A DNA stretch of 64,000 nucleotides from Bradyrhizobium nanningense (GCF_004114535.1 NZ_LBJC01000081.1:124001-188000), one strand, 5' to 3'; shown: positions 1 to 9,289, numbered from the stretch's first letter. Notes: generated by a model not told the origin, from the sequence alone. Made by a program: numbers and translations.

Positions 1-1039
1 CCTCCGGCAAATTGCTCTCACTGATCCCCCACCGCTGCAACTCGCGCCAATCGTATTTGGGCGCAGCATATTCGATCGGCTCGATCTTGACGTCTGCAGG
101 CTTCTCGCCGCCGAGGATTCGGAGTGCCGCATCGGCGGTCTTTCGGCCCAGTTCGGGGATGGAATGCATCGGGCCACCGACGATATCGCTCCCGAAGAAC
201 GACTCCTCGAAGCAGAAGATCGGGGCGTTCGCGACGGCGCGGAGGCGATGCAGCGCGCTCTCCCCCTCATGAACGACGCCCGCCGCGTCGACGGACATCA
301 ATCCCCAGAACAATGCCGTGTCGGGCGGAAGTGACGAGGCTCGCTTCAAGATCTCGTCGAACGGCAGATCGCCGTACCAGACGAAGGAAACACGATCTTC
401 GAGTGATCTGACATCCTTCTTGACCTCGTTGAGCCAGAATTTCTCCAGCGCGGACGCGCCGATGACGAGGGCGATGGTCCGCGTCTCCGGCAGCACTTGA
501 AGGACGTCGCGGAACGCGGCGACAAAATCGTTGCGGACTGAAACCACCGTGTCCTTCTCGGTCAGTCTCGCCCGGTCGATCAGCCGTTCTTCCACAGTTG
601 TGAGGACCATCGGCACAGTCGAAAACAGGTCCGACCGATGTCTCTGCACGAAGCCTGCGGCAGGTCCTCCGACGCTCATGATGATGTCGGGCGGACGACC
701 CTGGTAGATCGAGCGAAGATACTCGACGAAGGGTCCTTCAGGTCCCGGCGCGGTGAACCGCGCTGTGAGGAGGGTATGCTCCTGGATGTCCAGCGACCAG
801 GGGGAACGCTGTTCGAGGTTCGTCTTGATGCTGCGCGCGTATTCGCTCCAGGGAAGGAAGTCCCGGCCGAAGGAGTGCAGCAACAGCACGCGCTTGGGTT
901 CGCGGCCGTAGACGTCGCGCTGCTGGGCAGCATCAATCGGATTGGAGCAAACGCCGGCACAAAACGCCGTTCCGAGACACAACAGCGCAACGGCGACGAT
1001 GCGCGGCTTGACCGACGCAACCAACTTGCGTCCGCTCAT
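1..1039 (-). CDS. ABC-substrate-binding-like sensor protein, N-terminal part (probable sensor kinase)
   Basis: This gene is read leftward and runs off the window edge; 346 codons are visible. The N-terminus has a basic stretch and a hydrophobic segment (about residues 13-30), so the following domain should be periplasmic. The visible part (RVLLLHSFGRDFLPW, later DIIMSVGGPAA and DAALRILGGEKPA) resembles the ABC transporter substrate-binding family PF04392. In rhizobia this domain often forms the input of large sensor histidine kinases, and the end of the visible part (YDWRELQRWGISES) is the kind of sequence seen just before their second membrane segment. The kinase part is outside the window, so that role is inference. 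The start is the ATG at 1039, preceded by GGAGAG. Confidence 0.7.
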   Translation of the reverse strand, partial: MSGRKLVASVKPRIVAVALLCLGTAFCAGVCSNPIDAAQQRDVYGREPKRVLLLHSFGRDFLPWSEYARSIKTNLEQRSPWSLDIQEHTLLTARFTAPGPEGPFVEYLRSIYQGRPPDIIMSVGGPAAGFVQRHRSDLFSTVPMVLTTVEERLIDRARLTEKDTVVSVRNDFVAAFRDVLQVLPETRTIALVIGASALEKFWLNEVKKDVRSLEDRVSFVWYGDLPFDEILKRASSLPPDTALFWGLMSVDAAGVVHEGESALHRLRAVANAPIFCFEESFFGSDIVGGPMHSIPELGRKTADAALRILGGEKPADVKIEPIEYAAPKYDWRELQRWGISESNLPE

Positions 1040-1116
1040 GTTTCTCTCCGCCGGCCTCATCCAGACGGCGCCATCACAGCACATTTGAGTGCGACCGTAC
1101 TAGCCCTCTCGTAGCT

Positions 1117-2352
1117 TCAGTGGCCACCGCTGAAAATCAGCGTCTTGAACGGCAGCAAGAGGGTCTGGATCCGCAGCAGCAGCGCATGGACGAAACCGAT
1201 CGCGTCGATGGCATGGAGAACGATCCGCCGACCGGTCGAGGTCTTGGGGTCGACGATCTGCTCGTGATTGCTGGTGTAGGCATTCACGATGCAGGTGCTG
1301 CCGGCCGTGACGCCGTCAAGCCCGCCCTTGTAGAGCGGCTCGAGGAACACCAGAATCGTCCCCGGCTTGGCGAGGTTCTGCGCCTCGATGAGCTGCTCGC
1401 CGGTCCGAAACTGACCGGACGCGATGTAGTCCTGCACGCCGGTCACGACCAGGGGAATCACGGCCCACGGCCTGGACACGCAGGTGGCCTCGGCGACCAT
1501 GCCCTCCTTCATCACGCCTGCTTCGATCTGGCCGAAGCCGGCCTGCAGCCGCTCCCGGCCGGCGCCTTCGGGAATCAGAATTCCCGCGGGTCGCATCAGT
1601 TGATTGACGACATCGCCAGCGCGGACGAGAAATTGCTCGACACGTCCCTCGATGCCAGCACGGACGAAGGTCTTGTCCAGATCCACCTGCGCCTCGGCCA
1701 GCGAGGCTTCCGCGCTCGCCTTCTGCGCCGGCAGCAGCGTCGACACCTGCAAGGCCGCCGATTCTTTCGCGGCGGTCGCGGCGTCAATACCAGCCTGACG
1801 CTGATCGACCACGACCTGAAGCTTCTCAATATCGCGCTGCGGCACTATGCCCGGATTTCGACGTTGCAGCTCCGTCTTGACTTCGAGTTCGTCCTTGGCC
1901 TGCTGATAGCTGGCCCTCGCCTCCTGGATCTGCGCCTCGGCCTTAACGACATCGGCCTTCGCCGACGCCATGGAAGCATCGATCTCGGCGACCTTGCGCC
2001 TGGCCGTTTCGAGCGCTGCCGTCTGCTTCGAATTGTCCAACCTGAAGAGCACGTCGCCCTTCTTCACGGTCTGGCTGTAGCCGACATTGACCTCCGCGAC
2101 ACGGCCTGATCCCTCGGGCAGGATCGGAACGGTCCGGAACAGCATCGCCGCGTTGGAGGTCGCCGGATGAAAGAAGAACACGCTGGTGATCAGCGCCACG
2201 GTCAGCATCAGGCAGCCCGTGATGCCCCAGCGTAGCTCGTACCAGACGGAGAAGAGCGTGATCTCCTTGCCGAACCGCTTACCTTGCGCAAAGCGCCGAT
2301 AGAGGTAGTCCGGAAGAATGGTCAACAACGAGCAGATGATGAGCTCAAGCAT
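1117..2352 (-). CDS. HlyD-family membrane fusion protein, YiaV/YibH-like
   Basis: A 411-residue periplasmic adaptor protein. It begins MLELIICSLLTILPDYLYRR, with a hydrophobic N-terminus and a second membrane segment at about residues 45-65. A lipoyl-like half motif follows (GRVAEVNVGYSQTVKKGDVLFRLD), then a long Ala/Glu/Gln-rich coiled coil and the second half motif. This is the layout of HlyD/EmrA adaptors, and the N-terminus resembles E. coli YiaV. The start ATG overlaps the end of the upstream DUF3302-like gene by 8 nt, and yiaW-yiaV is a known gene pair. No outer-membrane partner lies nearby. Expression should follow the FixK palindrome at 2876. The exported substrate is unknown. Confidence 0.85.
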   Translation of the reverse strand: MLELIICSLLTILPDYLYRRFAQGKRFGKEITLFSVWYELRWGITGCLMLTVALITSVFFFHPATSNAAMLFRTVPILPEGSGRVAEVNVGYSQTVKKGDVLFRLDNSKQTAALETARRKVAEIDASMASAKADVVKAEAQIQEARASYQQAKDELEVKTELQRRNPGIVPQRDIEKLQVVVDQRQAGIDAATAAKESAALQVSTLLPAQKASAEASLAEAQVDLDKTFVRAGIEGRVEQFLVRAGDVVNQLMRPAGILIPEGAGRERLQAGFGQIEAGVMKEGMVAEATCVSRPWAVIPLVVTGVQDYIASGQFRTGEQLIEAQNLAKPGTILVFLEPLYKGGLDGVTAGSTCIVNAYTSNHEQIVDPKTSTGRRIVLHAIDAIGFVHALLLRIQTLLLPFKTLIFSGGH

Positions 2353-2803
2353 GGCTGCGCACCTTATGCTCAGTATCCACGATTTGATCCTCCCGGCTGA
2401 TCGTTGCTGGAGCGGCCGCCGTGTCTGGCTGAGGCGCCTCGCTCGCATCAACCGGCGACGTGCTGTCTGCGATCTTCTCCACTGAACCGGCGATGCTGCG
2501 CAGCGGCGTTCCGAAATCCGGCAGCTCGATGAGCGCAAGCACCAATGCCGCGATCCAGTACAGATGCTCGTGCGTGAACAGCGCGATAAGTCCCAGCACG
2601 GCCACGATCTCGAACTGCAGCTTCTGGGTCTTGTGCGCCATGCGCTCGGGCAAGCTATGCAAATGCCAATACAACAACCCCACCGCGAAAACAGCCGCGA
2701 TCAGGATGATGCCCGTCACGATCATCAGCGCATCTACCTCGCCTGGCGAGACGATGTAGAAGGGCAGATGGTGTGGTGCCATCGGATGAAGCTGCTCGCT
2801 CAA
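2345..2803 (-). CDS. DUF3302-like inner-membrane protein, YiaW-like
   Basis: About 152 residues with two hydrophobic segments (ALMIVTGIILIAAVFAVGLLYW and EIVAVLGLIALFTHEHLYWIAALVLAL) and a polar Pro/Ala/Asp-rich tail. The layout and the pairing with a YiaV-like adaptor point to the DUF3302/YiaW family, whose biochemical role is unknown. I chose the TTG at 2803 because AGGAG lies 6 nt upstream; the ATG at 2782 is the alternative. The 3' end overlaps the adaptor gene, so the two are probably translationally coupled. The FixK palindrome at 2876-2889 lies about 80 bp upstream. Confidence 0.65.
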   Translation of the reverse strand: MSEQLHPMAPHHLPFYIVSPGEVDALMIVTGIILIAAVFAVGLLYWHLHSLPERMAHKTQKLQFEIVAVLGLIALFTHEHLYWIAALVLALIELPDFGTPLRSIAGSVEKIADSTSPVDASEAPQPDTAAAPATISREDQIVDTEHKVRSHA

Positions 2804-2875
2804 CGTGCTCTCCTGAACGGGGACCCGGCTGTCGCGGCCCTTGACGCATTTTGGGGATGGCAGGGTCTGCATTGG

Positions 2876-2889
2876 TTGATTTGAATCAA
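2876..2889. promoter_or_regulatory. FixK/FNR box between divergent genes
   Basis: TTGATTTGAATCAA is a perfect TTGAT-N4-ATCAA palindrome. Its centre is about 80 bp from the start at 2803 (minus) and 73 bp from the start at 2956 (plus), so it could serve both directions. Confidence 0.85.
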
Positions 2890-2955
2890 CGGAATGGCCC
2901 CCATCCGACCTAGCCTTGCTCGAGCACTGAAACAGAGCAGCAGGAGACATCGGCA

Positions 2956-3411
2956 ATGCCCGCCAATCTCGACACCCTGATCCCCAATGCCAACCAGATT
3001 CGCAAGGAAGCGGCCCTGAAGGAGGCCGAGAAGGCGGAGGAATATGCCCGCATGGCTGCCGCGGCAGAGGCCGAAAAGCGCGCCCTGGTCGAGCGACTGA
3101 GCAAACCTTCCGGCAAAACCGAGGAAGAGAAGATCCAGCTTGCCGCGACCATCATCCAGCGTGCGGTGCGCAACGGGATGACCGAGGTGCAGGTCTATCG
3201 CTTTCCCAATACGCTGTGCACCGACAAGGGGCGCGCCATCAACCAGCAGGAGCCGGGCTGGGAGAAGACGCTGACCGGTATCCCGAAGGAAATCTTCCAG
3301 CTCTGGACCGACTATCTGAAGCCGCGCGGCTATCGCATCAGTTACCAGATCATCGATTTCCCCGGCGGCATGCCCGGCGACATAGGCGTCACGATTTCCT
3401 GGGGCGACTGA
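2956..3411 (+). CDS. Conserved hypothetical protein upstream of ppk2
   Basis: 151 residues, soluble, no signal peptide. Residues about 12-60 are rich in Ala, Glu, Lys and Arg and should form a helical or coiled-coil region. The C-terminal half is compact and mixed (VQVYRFPNTLCTDKG, GWEKTLTGIPKEIFQLWTDYLKPRGYRISYQIIDFPGG). I do not recognise the family. The gene is first in an apparent operon with ppk2 (39 nt gap) and lies 73 bp from the FixK box centre. GGAG lies a few bases ahead of the ATG (GCAGGAGACATCGGCAATG). A link to polyphosphate use is only a guess from context. Confidence 0.8.
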   Translation: MPANLDTLIPNANQIRKEAALKEAEKAEEYARMAAAAEAEKRALVERLSKPSGKTEEEKIQLAATIIQRAVRNGMTEVQVYRFPNTLCTDKGRAINQQEPGWEKTLTGIPKEIFQLWTDYLKPRGYRISYQIIDFPGGMPGDIGVTISWGD

Positions 3412-3450
3412 TCGTCGCTCTCCTGGATCCGATCTGACGAAAGGCAGAGC

Positions 3451-4251
3451 ATGGCAAACGACGGGGCCGGGGCGCGGATGAAGCGCAAAGTCTACGAGAA
3501 GGAGCTGGAGAAGCTCCAAGTCGAGCTATGCCACCTCCAGGAATGGACCAGAACGACCGGGGCTCGGGTGATCGTCGTGTTCGAGGGACGGGATGCGGCC
3601 GGCAAGGGCGGTACGATCAAGGCGATCACCGAGAAGGTCAGCCCGCGCGTGTTCCGTGTGACCGCCCTTCCGGCGCCTTCCGATCGCGAGAAATCGCAAC
3701 TCTTCATGCAGCGCTACATGGAGCACTTTCCGGCAGCCGGCGAGATCGTGATCTTCGACCGGAGCTGGTATAATCGCGCTGGCGTCGAATACGTGATGGG
3801 ATTCTGCTCGAAGGACCAGCATCAGCGGTTCCTGTCGCTCTGCCCCGAGATCGAACGGTACATCGTCGATGGCGGTATCATCCTGATCAAGCTTTGGCTC
3901 GAAGTGGGAATGGACGAGCAAGAGCGCCGTTTCAAGGCGCGTATTGACGACCCACTGCGGCAATGGAAGCTCAGCCCGATGGATCTGGAATCCTATCGAC
4001 GCTGGTACGACTACTCGCAAGCTCGCGACCTGATGCTGAAGGCGACCAACTCCGAGCATGCGCCTTGGAGCCTCGTCCGCTCCGACGACAAGCGGCGGGC
4101 GCGGCTGAACTGTATCGCGCACCTTCTGAAGTCAATTCCTTACAAGCGCATCAAGAAGGACAAGGTCAAGCTGCCGAAGCGCTCCGCCAAAGGACGCTAC
4201 GACGATCAGGCTGTTCTGAAGGGCGTGAACTTCGTCGAAGAACGTTACTGA
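3451..4251 (+). CDS. ppk2: Polyphosphate kinase 2 (PPK2 family)
   Basis: 266 residues. The P-loop GRDAAGKGGT lies at residues 46-55, and the family motif FDRSWYNRAGVE at 102-113 carries the Walker B Asp and the lid Arg. PPK2 enzymes move phosphate between polyphosphate and nucleoside di- or monophosphates; single-domain proteins of this size mostly make NTP from NDP and polyphosphate. The gene follows the hypothetical protein at 2956 and a FixK palindrome, so nucleotide recharging from polyphosphate under oxygen limitation is a sensible inference. The start ATG at 3451 has GAAAGG upstream; a second Met at residue 10 is possible. Confidence 0.95.
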   Translation: MANDGAGARMKRKVYEKELEKLQVELCHLQEWTRTTGARVIVVFEGRDAAGKGGTIKAITEKVSPRVFRVTALPAPSDREKSQLFMQRYMEHFPAAGEIVIFDRSWYNRAGVEYVMGFCSKDQHQRFLSLCPEIERYIVDGGIILIKLWLEVGMDEQERRFKARIDDPLRQWKLSPMDLESYRRWYDYSQARDLMLKATNSEHAPWSLVRSDDKRRARLNCIAHLLKSIPYKRIKKDKVKLPKRSAKGRYDDQAVLKGVNFVEERY

Positions 4252-4273
4252 AATGAGATCCAGATCGACCAAA

Positions 4274-4296
4274 ATAGGCCGCGCGATGCGGCCTAT
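4274..4296. terminator. Bidirectional hairpin terminator after ppk2
   Basis: The 9-bp inverted repeat ATAGGCCGC / GCGGCCTAT has a 5-nt loop, an A-run on the left and CTTGTT on the right. It lies between the convergent ends of ppk2 and the gene at 4314. Confidence 0.7.
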
Positions 4297-4313
4297 CTTG
4301 TTGCGTCGACCAT

Positions 4314-4739
4314 CTATTTCAGCCGGATCGTAACCCCGCCGACGGCCGCCGATACCTCGGCGCCTACCTTCGGCCCGCTGAGCTGCAGGATCACGCCGTT
4401 CGCGTTTTGCAGTTGAACCGCTCCCGCACCGGCGGCAACGGCGCCGCCGGCTCCGCCCACCGCGTAGGAGCCCTCGATCGATGCCGGGCCGCGCAAGTTC
4501 AAGGCACGCCCGACGAACTTGGTCGTCGAGGCACCCACGGTCAAGCCGACGCTCATGCCGGATACGGTGAACGGATAATTCTTGCCGCGGAGGTGCAGCA
4601 CGCCCTCGCCGCCTCCGACGCCGACGATGAAGCCGCCCTTGGTGAAAACCACGGCGACGCTGCCGGTTTCGGCGCGCGAGGGCGCGCTGAAGCCGGCGAC
4701 ACCGAGGAGCAGAGCAGCAATAGCAACCAGTTTCTTCAT
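4314..4739 (-). CDS. Small secreted Gly/Ala/Val-rich protein
   Basis: 141 residues with a clear signal peptide (MKKLVAIAALLLGVAGFSAPSRA). The mature part is short beta-like repeats rich in Gly, Ala and Val (AVVFTKGGFIVGVGGGEGVL and later GGAGGAVAAGAGAVQLQNANG). The GGFIVG..GEGVL stretch recalls the SYLF/Ysc84 and DUF1134 (EipA) families, but the match is too loose to assign. It is third in an operon after the AspT-type exchanger gene (23 nt gap), so it should be controlled by the FixK box at 9290. The function is unknown; an envelope role is likely. Confidence 0.75.
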   Translation of the reverse strand: MKKLVAIAALLLGVAGFSAPSRAETGSVAVVFTKGGFIVGVGGGEGVLHLRGKNYPFTVSGMSVGLTVGASTTKFVGRALNLRGPASIEGSYAVGGAGGAVAAGAGAVQLQNANGVILQLSGPKVGAEVSAAVGGVTIRLK

Positions 4740-4762
4740 GACTTTCCCCTGAGTTTGGCTCG

Positions 4763-6463
4763 CTATTGAGCCAGAAGCATAGCGAAGTAGCCGAACACGG
4801 TGAGCAGGATGCCCGAGACGGCATAGCCGACCGGGAAACCGATCCAGGGCACGGAGCTCTGAATTTCCACCGCAGCCTCCCGGCAAGGACCGGAGTGCGA
4901 GCGCGCGCCGGCCACACCGCCCATCAGGACAGCGGGATTGATCTTGAAGATGTGGAATCCGATCGCCCAGACGATGAACGGCGGGATCGTGCAGGCGATG
5001 AAGCCGACGATGAAGATCTTCAGCGCGACCGCACCGGTGAGCTGAGCCAGGAGACCGGCGCCGGCGTTGACGCCGACGATGGCGACGAAGACGACGAGAC
5101 CGAGATCCTCGAGCACGTTGCGGGCTGCGTTCGGCGTGTTGCCGAAAAAGCGCAGCCGCGACACGATCGAGGAGACGATCACACCGGACAGCAACAGCCC
5201 GCCGGCATTGCCGAGGCCAACCTTGGCACCGAACGCCGGGAACTCGATCATGCCGATCAGGAAGCCGATGATCATGCCGACCGACAGGGTCAGCAGATCG
5301 GTCGACGTGTTGGTGCGTGCAATCCGGCCCCACATCTCCCCGAGCTCGTTGACAGCGGATTTCAAACCGACCACCGAGACGATGTCCATCCGCTCGAGCT
5401 TGGTCTTCAGGCCTGCCGGGATCTGCACGCCGCCGCGCTCGACCTTGGTGACCTGCAACTGGCCGGCGATCGCGGTGTCACGGAAGGACTCGAAGGTGCG
5501 TCCCACCATGTCCTTGTTGGTGACAAGGATGTCCGCCTGGTCCATGGGAATGCCGAGCGTCTTGGCATCGGCGACCTCGGGACCGATCAGGCCCATCTTG
5601 TCGGTGAGATGCTCGGTCGAGCCGCCCAACGCGACGATGTCCCCCTTTTGCAGCACGAGATCGGCATCGGCACCTTGCGCCTCGCCGTTCCGTCCCACGT
5701 TGACGATGCGGTACTCCGGATTCATTGCCCGGAATTTGGCGATGCTCATGCCGGCGGTGGCGGGATTTTCCAGCCGATAGGCGCGCAGTCCGAACTGGCG
5801 ATAGCCGGTGAGGCCGCCGCCCTCGAGGTCCTTGACGCCGAACTCCTGCTCATACTGCCTGGCCGCGGCCTTGGCATCGACCCCCCACCAGCGCGGCAGA
5901 TATTTGCAGATCAGGATGATGCCGACGGTGCCCCAGATGTAGGTGATGCCGTAGGACAGCGCGATCATGCCCGACGCGTCCTCCGGCTTCATGCCCGCAG
6001 GCAGCTTGACGACACCGGACGTGACGGCCTGCTCGGCCGAGCCGATGGCGGCCGACATGGTCTGCGATCCCGCCAGCATGCCGCCGGCCGCACCGGTCGG
6101 GAGCGCAAAGAGCTTCGCACCGATGACCACCAGCGCAAGGCCGAGCACGCTCGAGACGACGGCGAGAATGCAGAACTTGAGGCCGTCGCCTTTCAGGCTG
6201 TTGATGAACGACGGGCCGACGCGCAAGCCCACGCCGTACATGAAGAGATAGTAGAACAGGCTCTTGGCGAAATTATTCAGCTCGAGCTTCACGCCGTAAG
6301 TCGAGGCCCACACCGACAGGCCCGCACCCACCACGATGGCACCGGCGACCATGCCGAGACCGTAACCTTTGACGCTGGCGCGGCCGATATAGACGGCGAG
6401 GCCGACGACGAAGAACAGCAGCAGATACGGGTACTGCTGAAGGAATGTGAAAAAGCCCTGCAT
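4763..6463 (-). CDS. AspT/YidE-type amino acid exchanger
   Basis: 566 residues of the aspartate-alanine exchanger (AAE) family. There are several N-terminal membrane segments (YPYLLLFFVVGLAVYIGRASVKG, FYYLFMYGVGLRVGPSFINSLKG, then GGMLAGSQTMSAAIGSAEQA). Two cytoplasmic TrkA-C-like domains occupy about residues 200-380, and a second membrane block follows. Tetragenococcus AspT swaps aspartate for alanine and, together with aspartate decarboxylase, generates a proton gradient. Here the gene sits 12 nt after a large PLP decarboxylase gene, the same logic, so an amino acid/decarboxylation-product exchange is the likely role. The substrate cannot be read from sequence. Confidence 0.9.
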   Translation of the reverse strand: MQGFFTFLQQYPYLLLFFVVGLAVYIGRASVKGYGLGMVAGAIVVGAGLSVWASTYGVKLELNNFAKSLFYYLFMYGVGLRVGPSFINSLKGDGLKFCILAVVSSVLGLALVVIGAKLFALPTGAAGGMLAGSQTMSAAIGSAEQAVTSGVVKLPAGMKPEDASGMIALSYGITYIWGTVGIILICKYLPRWWGVDAKAAARQYEQEFGVKDLEGGGLTGYRQFGLRAYRLENPATAGMSIAKFRAMNPEYRIVNVGRNGEAQGADADLVLQKGDIVALGGSTEHLTDKMGLIGPEVADAKTLGIPMDQADILVTNKDMVGRTFESFRDTAIAGQLQVTKVERGGVQIPAGLKTKLERMDIVSVVGLKSAVNELGEMWGRIARTNTSTDLLTLSVGMIIGFLIGMIEFPAFGAKVGLGNAGGLLLSGVIVSSIVSRLRFFGNTPNAARNVLEDLGLVVFVAIVGVNAGAGLLAQLTGAVALKIFIVGFIACTIPPFIVWAIGFHIFKINPAVLMGGVAGARSHSGPCREAAVEIQSSVPWIGFPVGYAVSGILLTVFGYFAMLLAQ

Positions 6464-6475
6464 GTTCGGTCCCCT

Positions 6476-9229
6476 CTAAGATGCAGCCTTGAGCTTCGGC
6501 GCCGCGGCAGGCTTAGGCCTGCCGATCTTCGCCAAGGCTTCGCTGCGCACAAGCTTCAGGCCTTCCTTGGCGTCGTAGCCATGAATCTCCTTCACATCGA
6601 GCTTGCGCATGAAGTCGATGGTTTCCTGGGTGATGACCTGGCCCGGCACCATGATCGGAAATCCGGGCGGATACGGGATGACGAAGTTCGCCGAGACGAG
6701 CTCGGGTCCCGCTTTCAGCCGCCGGTCGATCTCGGGATCGTTGAGGCGGATGTGCTCGCAACCTGCGACGTCATAAGCGGCATAGAAACCGGTGCGGATG
6801 TCGCCTTCGTTGGTCTTGCTGCCGGCATCGCCGCGGAAGCTCGGGTGGAAATGCGAGAAGTTCGGCAGGTCCGGCACATCGGTCATCAGGCTCTTGACCC
6901 GCGCCTCGAAGGTCTTCCTGGCGTTAGCGCCTCCCTGCATGAGGCCCTGGTCGATCTCGCCGGCAATCTCCGCAAGCACCCGAACCAGGTGAGCGACGTC
7001 GCTGCGGGTGTTGTTGATGTTGGACTGGACCAGGACCGAATTGCGCGACGTCTTGTTGACCTGGATGTTGTACTCATTGGCCAAAATGCCCTTGAACTGG
7101 GTACCATCGTAGCCGGCCGTTCCGCACACCAGCGTCATGCGGGTCGGGTCGAGGCAGAACTCGTCCTCGTCGAGACTCCTGAGCGTATTGGCCCAGTTCA
7201 CCCCGGCTGCGAGATAGTCGGTAAAGCCGCTCTGGCGGTACTGCGCCGGCACCATGGCGTCGGCGCCCAGCACGCGGAAGTATTTCGAGATCAGCGGATT
7301 GTTGTTGACGGCGTGACGGATGGCGAACGCGATCTCGATCGCATTGGCGACGAGGCCGTAACCTTCAAGCTCCATCTGCCGCCGCGAAATGTCGAGGCTG
7401 GCGATGAGCTGCTGGTTCGGACTGGTGGAGGCGTGCGTGAACACCGCCTCCTTGAACTGCTGCTCGACCGTGTGGAATTCGACGTCCTTCACCGAGAGCA
7501 TCGAGCCTTGCCGGATCGCCGACATCGACTTGTGGGTCGAGTTCGTCTGGTAGACACGAAGGCGGATCTGCCGCGGGTTGGGGATGAGCCTGGTCTTGAG
7601 CAACACCTCGTCCGACGGGTTCTTGCCGAATTCGGCCTGCTGCTTGTCATAGGCAGCTGCGGACTTTGGATCGTGCATCCACGTCTCGATCTCGTTGGCG
7701 GCCCCCATGGCAGTACGCCGACGCAGGAACGGCGAGAAGCGCGCGAAACCGAACCAGGCCTCGTCCCACAGGAAGATCAGATCCGGTTTGATGGCGAGAC
7801 ATTCCTCCATCACGCGGCGCGTGTTGTAGATGTGACCATCGAAGGTGCAATTGGTGAGATCGATCATCTTGACGCGGTCGAGCCTGCCGTCGGCCTTGGC
7901 GTTGAGCAGTGCCTGCTTGATCGTCTTCAGCGGCACCGCGCCGTACATCGAGTATTCCGTCATCGGGAAGGCTTCGACATAGAGCGGCTGCGCACCCGCC
8001 AGCACCATGCCGTAATGGTGGGACTTGTGGCAGTTGCGATCGACGATCGCGATATCGCCGGGCGCAAGCAACGCCTGCACCGCCATCTTATTCGATGTCG
8101 ACGTGCCATTGGTGACGAAGAAGACGCGGTCGGCACCGAGCGCGCGGGCGGCCTTTTCCTGCGCCTTCTTGATGTTGCCGGTCGGCTCGAGCATGCTATC
8201 GAGGCCGCCCGTCGTGGCACTGCTCTCGGCGAGGAACAGGTTCGGGCCGTAGAACTCGCCCATGTCGCGAATCCAGTCCGACTTGAAGATCGACTTGCCG
8301 CGGGCGATCGGCAGCGCGTGGAACGTCCCGATCGGACGCTGCGCATACTTCTTGAGATTGTCGAAGAACGGAGTGTCGTATCGGTCCTGGATGCCTTCGA
8401 GGATCGACAGATGCAGTTCCAGCAGCTCTTCCACCGAATAGAAGATGCGGCGGACGACGTTGGCCTCGGGATTGCCTGCCAATTCCTCGACGTCGCGATT
8501 CGAGATCATGTAGAGGTCGAGTTCCGGCCTGACCCGTTTGATGATCTGGGCGAGCCGGAGCGCCGACGCGTCGGATTCGTCCTTGAGGCCGGCCGTAGCC
8601 ATGATCGAGCGAAGGACGGGCGCGTCGTGTCGCGACCGCAGGCCAAAACCCTCGTTGATGATGACCGCGGCAATGTCGGGATTGAGCATGGTCGCGCAGA
8701 ACGCGTCTTCGAGGTTGCCGACGATGACGGGCTCATAGATGAAGCCGTCGACCGGACGACGCAGCTTGCGCCATTCGGCGGCGAGTGCCGGCCACTGACT
8801 TGACGAAACACCGGTCACGATGAGGGTTTCGAAATAGGGCCGGCGCGCCGTATGCCCGCCAAACGACGGCGGCACCAGCTCTGGCACATCGCCATTGCCC
8901 TCATCCTTGGCGCTCCAGTCGCCGGCGTGCTGACGGAAAGACCGGGTCGCCAGCGCCTGGGCGATCTTCGTTGCAAGCGCGAACGATGTGGAGCCGTCGC
9001 CCGCGGCGGCGGCTTCCCGCAGCGCTGCCATCAGGTGCAGGCCGGGATAGCCGTGGAACTCCTCGGTGACCGAGAGCTCGGCCAGCGCTGCATCGTAAGC
9101 CGCGCGATTGCCGACCCGCGCCCAGCTCTTCGCTGCTTCCACGAGATCGCGCCAATCGTCTGCCCGCGCTCCGGGCCCGGAAAAGAATCGATCGATACGC
9201 TTCTCTGCGGAGTTGGCATCTTTGGACAT
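6476..9229 (-). CDS. Orn/Lys/Arg-type PLP decarboxylase, long form
   Basis: 917 residues, longer than the 710-760 residues of the classic inducible lysine and arginine decarboxylases. About 150 extra residues precede the usual N-terminal wing domain. The core has the fold-type I aminotransferase-like region, the glycine/threonine stretch that holds PLP phosphate (FVTNGTSTSNKM), the Asp pair region (LWDEAWFGF) and the Schiff-base lysine in STHKSMSA near residue 568. It decarboxylates a basic or possibly acidic amino acid. The gene is first in the operon decarboxylase-AspT exchanger-small secreted protein and has a FixK palindrome 68 bp upstream. Likely role: proton consumption and pH or energy balance at low oxygen. 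Confidence 0.9.
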   Translation of the reverse strand: MSKDANSAEKRIDRFFSGPGARADDWRDLVEAAKSWARVGNRAAYDAALAELSVTEEFHGYPGLHLMAALREAAAAGDGSTSFALATKIAQALATRSFRQHAGDWSAKDEGNGDVPELVPPSFGGHTARRPYFETLIVTGVSSSQWPALAAEWRKLRRPVDGFIYEPVIVGNLEDAFCATMLNPDIAAVIINEGFGLRSRHDAPVLRSIMATAGLKDESDASALRLAQIIKRVRPELDLYMISNRDVEELAGNPEANVVRRIFYSVEELLELHLSILEGIQDRYDTPFFDNLKKYAQRPIGTFHALPIARGKSIFKSDWIRDMGEFYGPNLFLAESSATTGGLDSMLEPTGNIKKAQEKAARALGADRVFFVTNGTSTSNKMAVQALLAPGDIAIVDRNCHKSHHYGMVLAGAQPLYVEAFPMTEYSMYGAVPLKTIKQALLNAKADGRLDRVKMIDLTNCTFDGHIYNTRRVMEECLAIKPDLIFLWDEAWFGFARFSPFLRRRTAMGAANEIETWMHDPKSAAAYDKQQAEFGKNPSDEVLLKTRLIPNPRQIRLRVYQTNSTHKSMSAIRQGSMLSVKDVEFHTVEQQFKEAVFTHASTSPNQQLIASLDISRRQMELEGYGLVANAIEIAFAIRHAVNNNPLISKYFRVLGADAMVPAQYRQSGFTDYLAAGVNWANTLRSLDEDEFCLDPTRMTLVCGTAGYDGTQFKGILANEYNIQVNKTSRNSVLVQSNINNTRSDVAHLVRVLAEIAGEIDQGLMQGGANARKTFEARVKSLMTDVPDLPNFSHFHPSFRGDAGSKTNEGDIRTGFYAAYDVAGCEHIRLNDPEIDRRLKAGPELVSANFVIPYPPGFPIMVPGQVITQETIDFMRKLDVKEIHGYDAKEGLKLVRSEALAKIGRPKPAAAPKLKAAS

Positions 9230-9289
9230 GTCTCTCTCCCGATCCCAGAAATTGTGATGCGGATCGTGGCCTCACGGCCCTCCCCTCCA

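Noticed and set aside
4766..8803. A very long open frame (over 1300 codons) on the plus strand opposite the exchanger and decarboxylase genes
   Set aside because: The translation is low in hydrophobic order and rich in Arg, Asp, His and Gly, typical of the opposite strand of GC-rich genes. The minus-strand genes have clear motifs.
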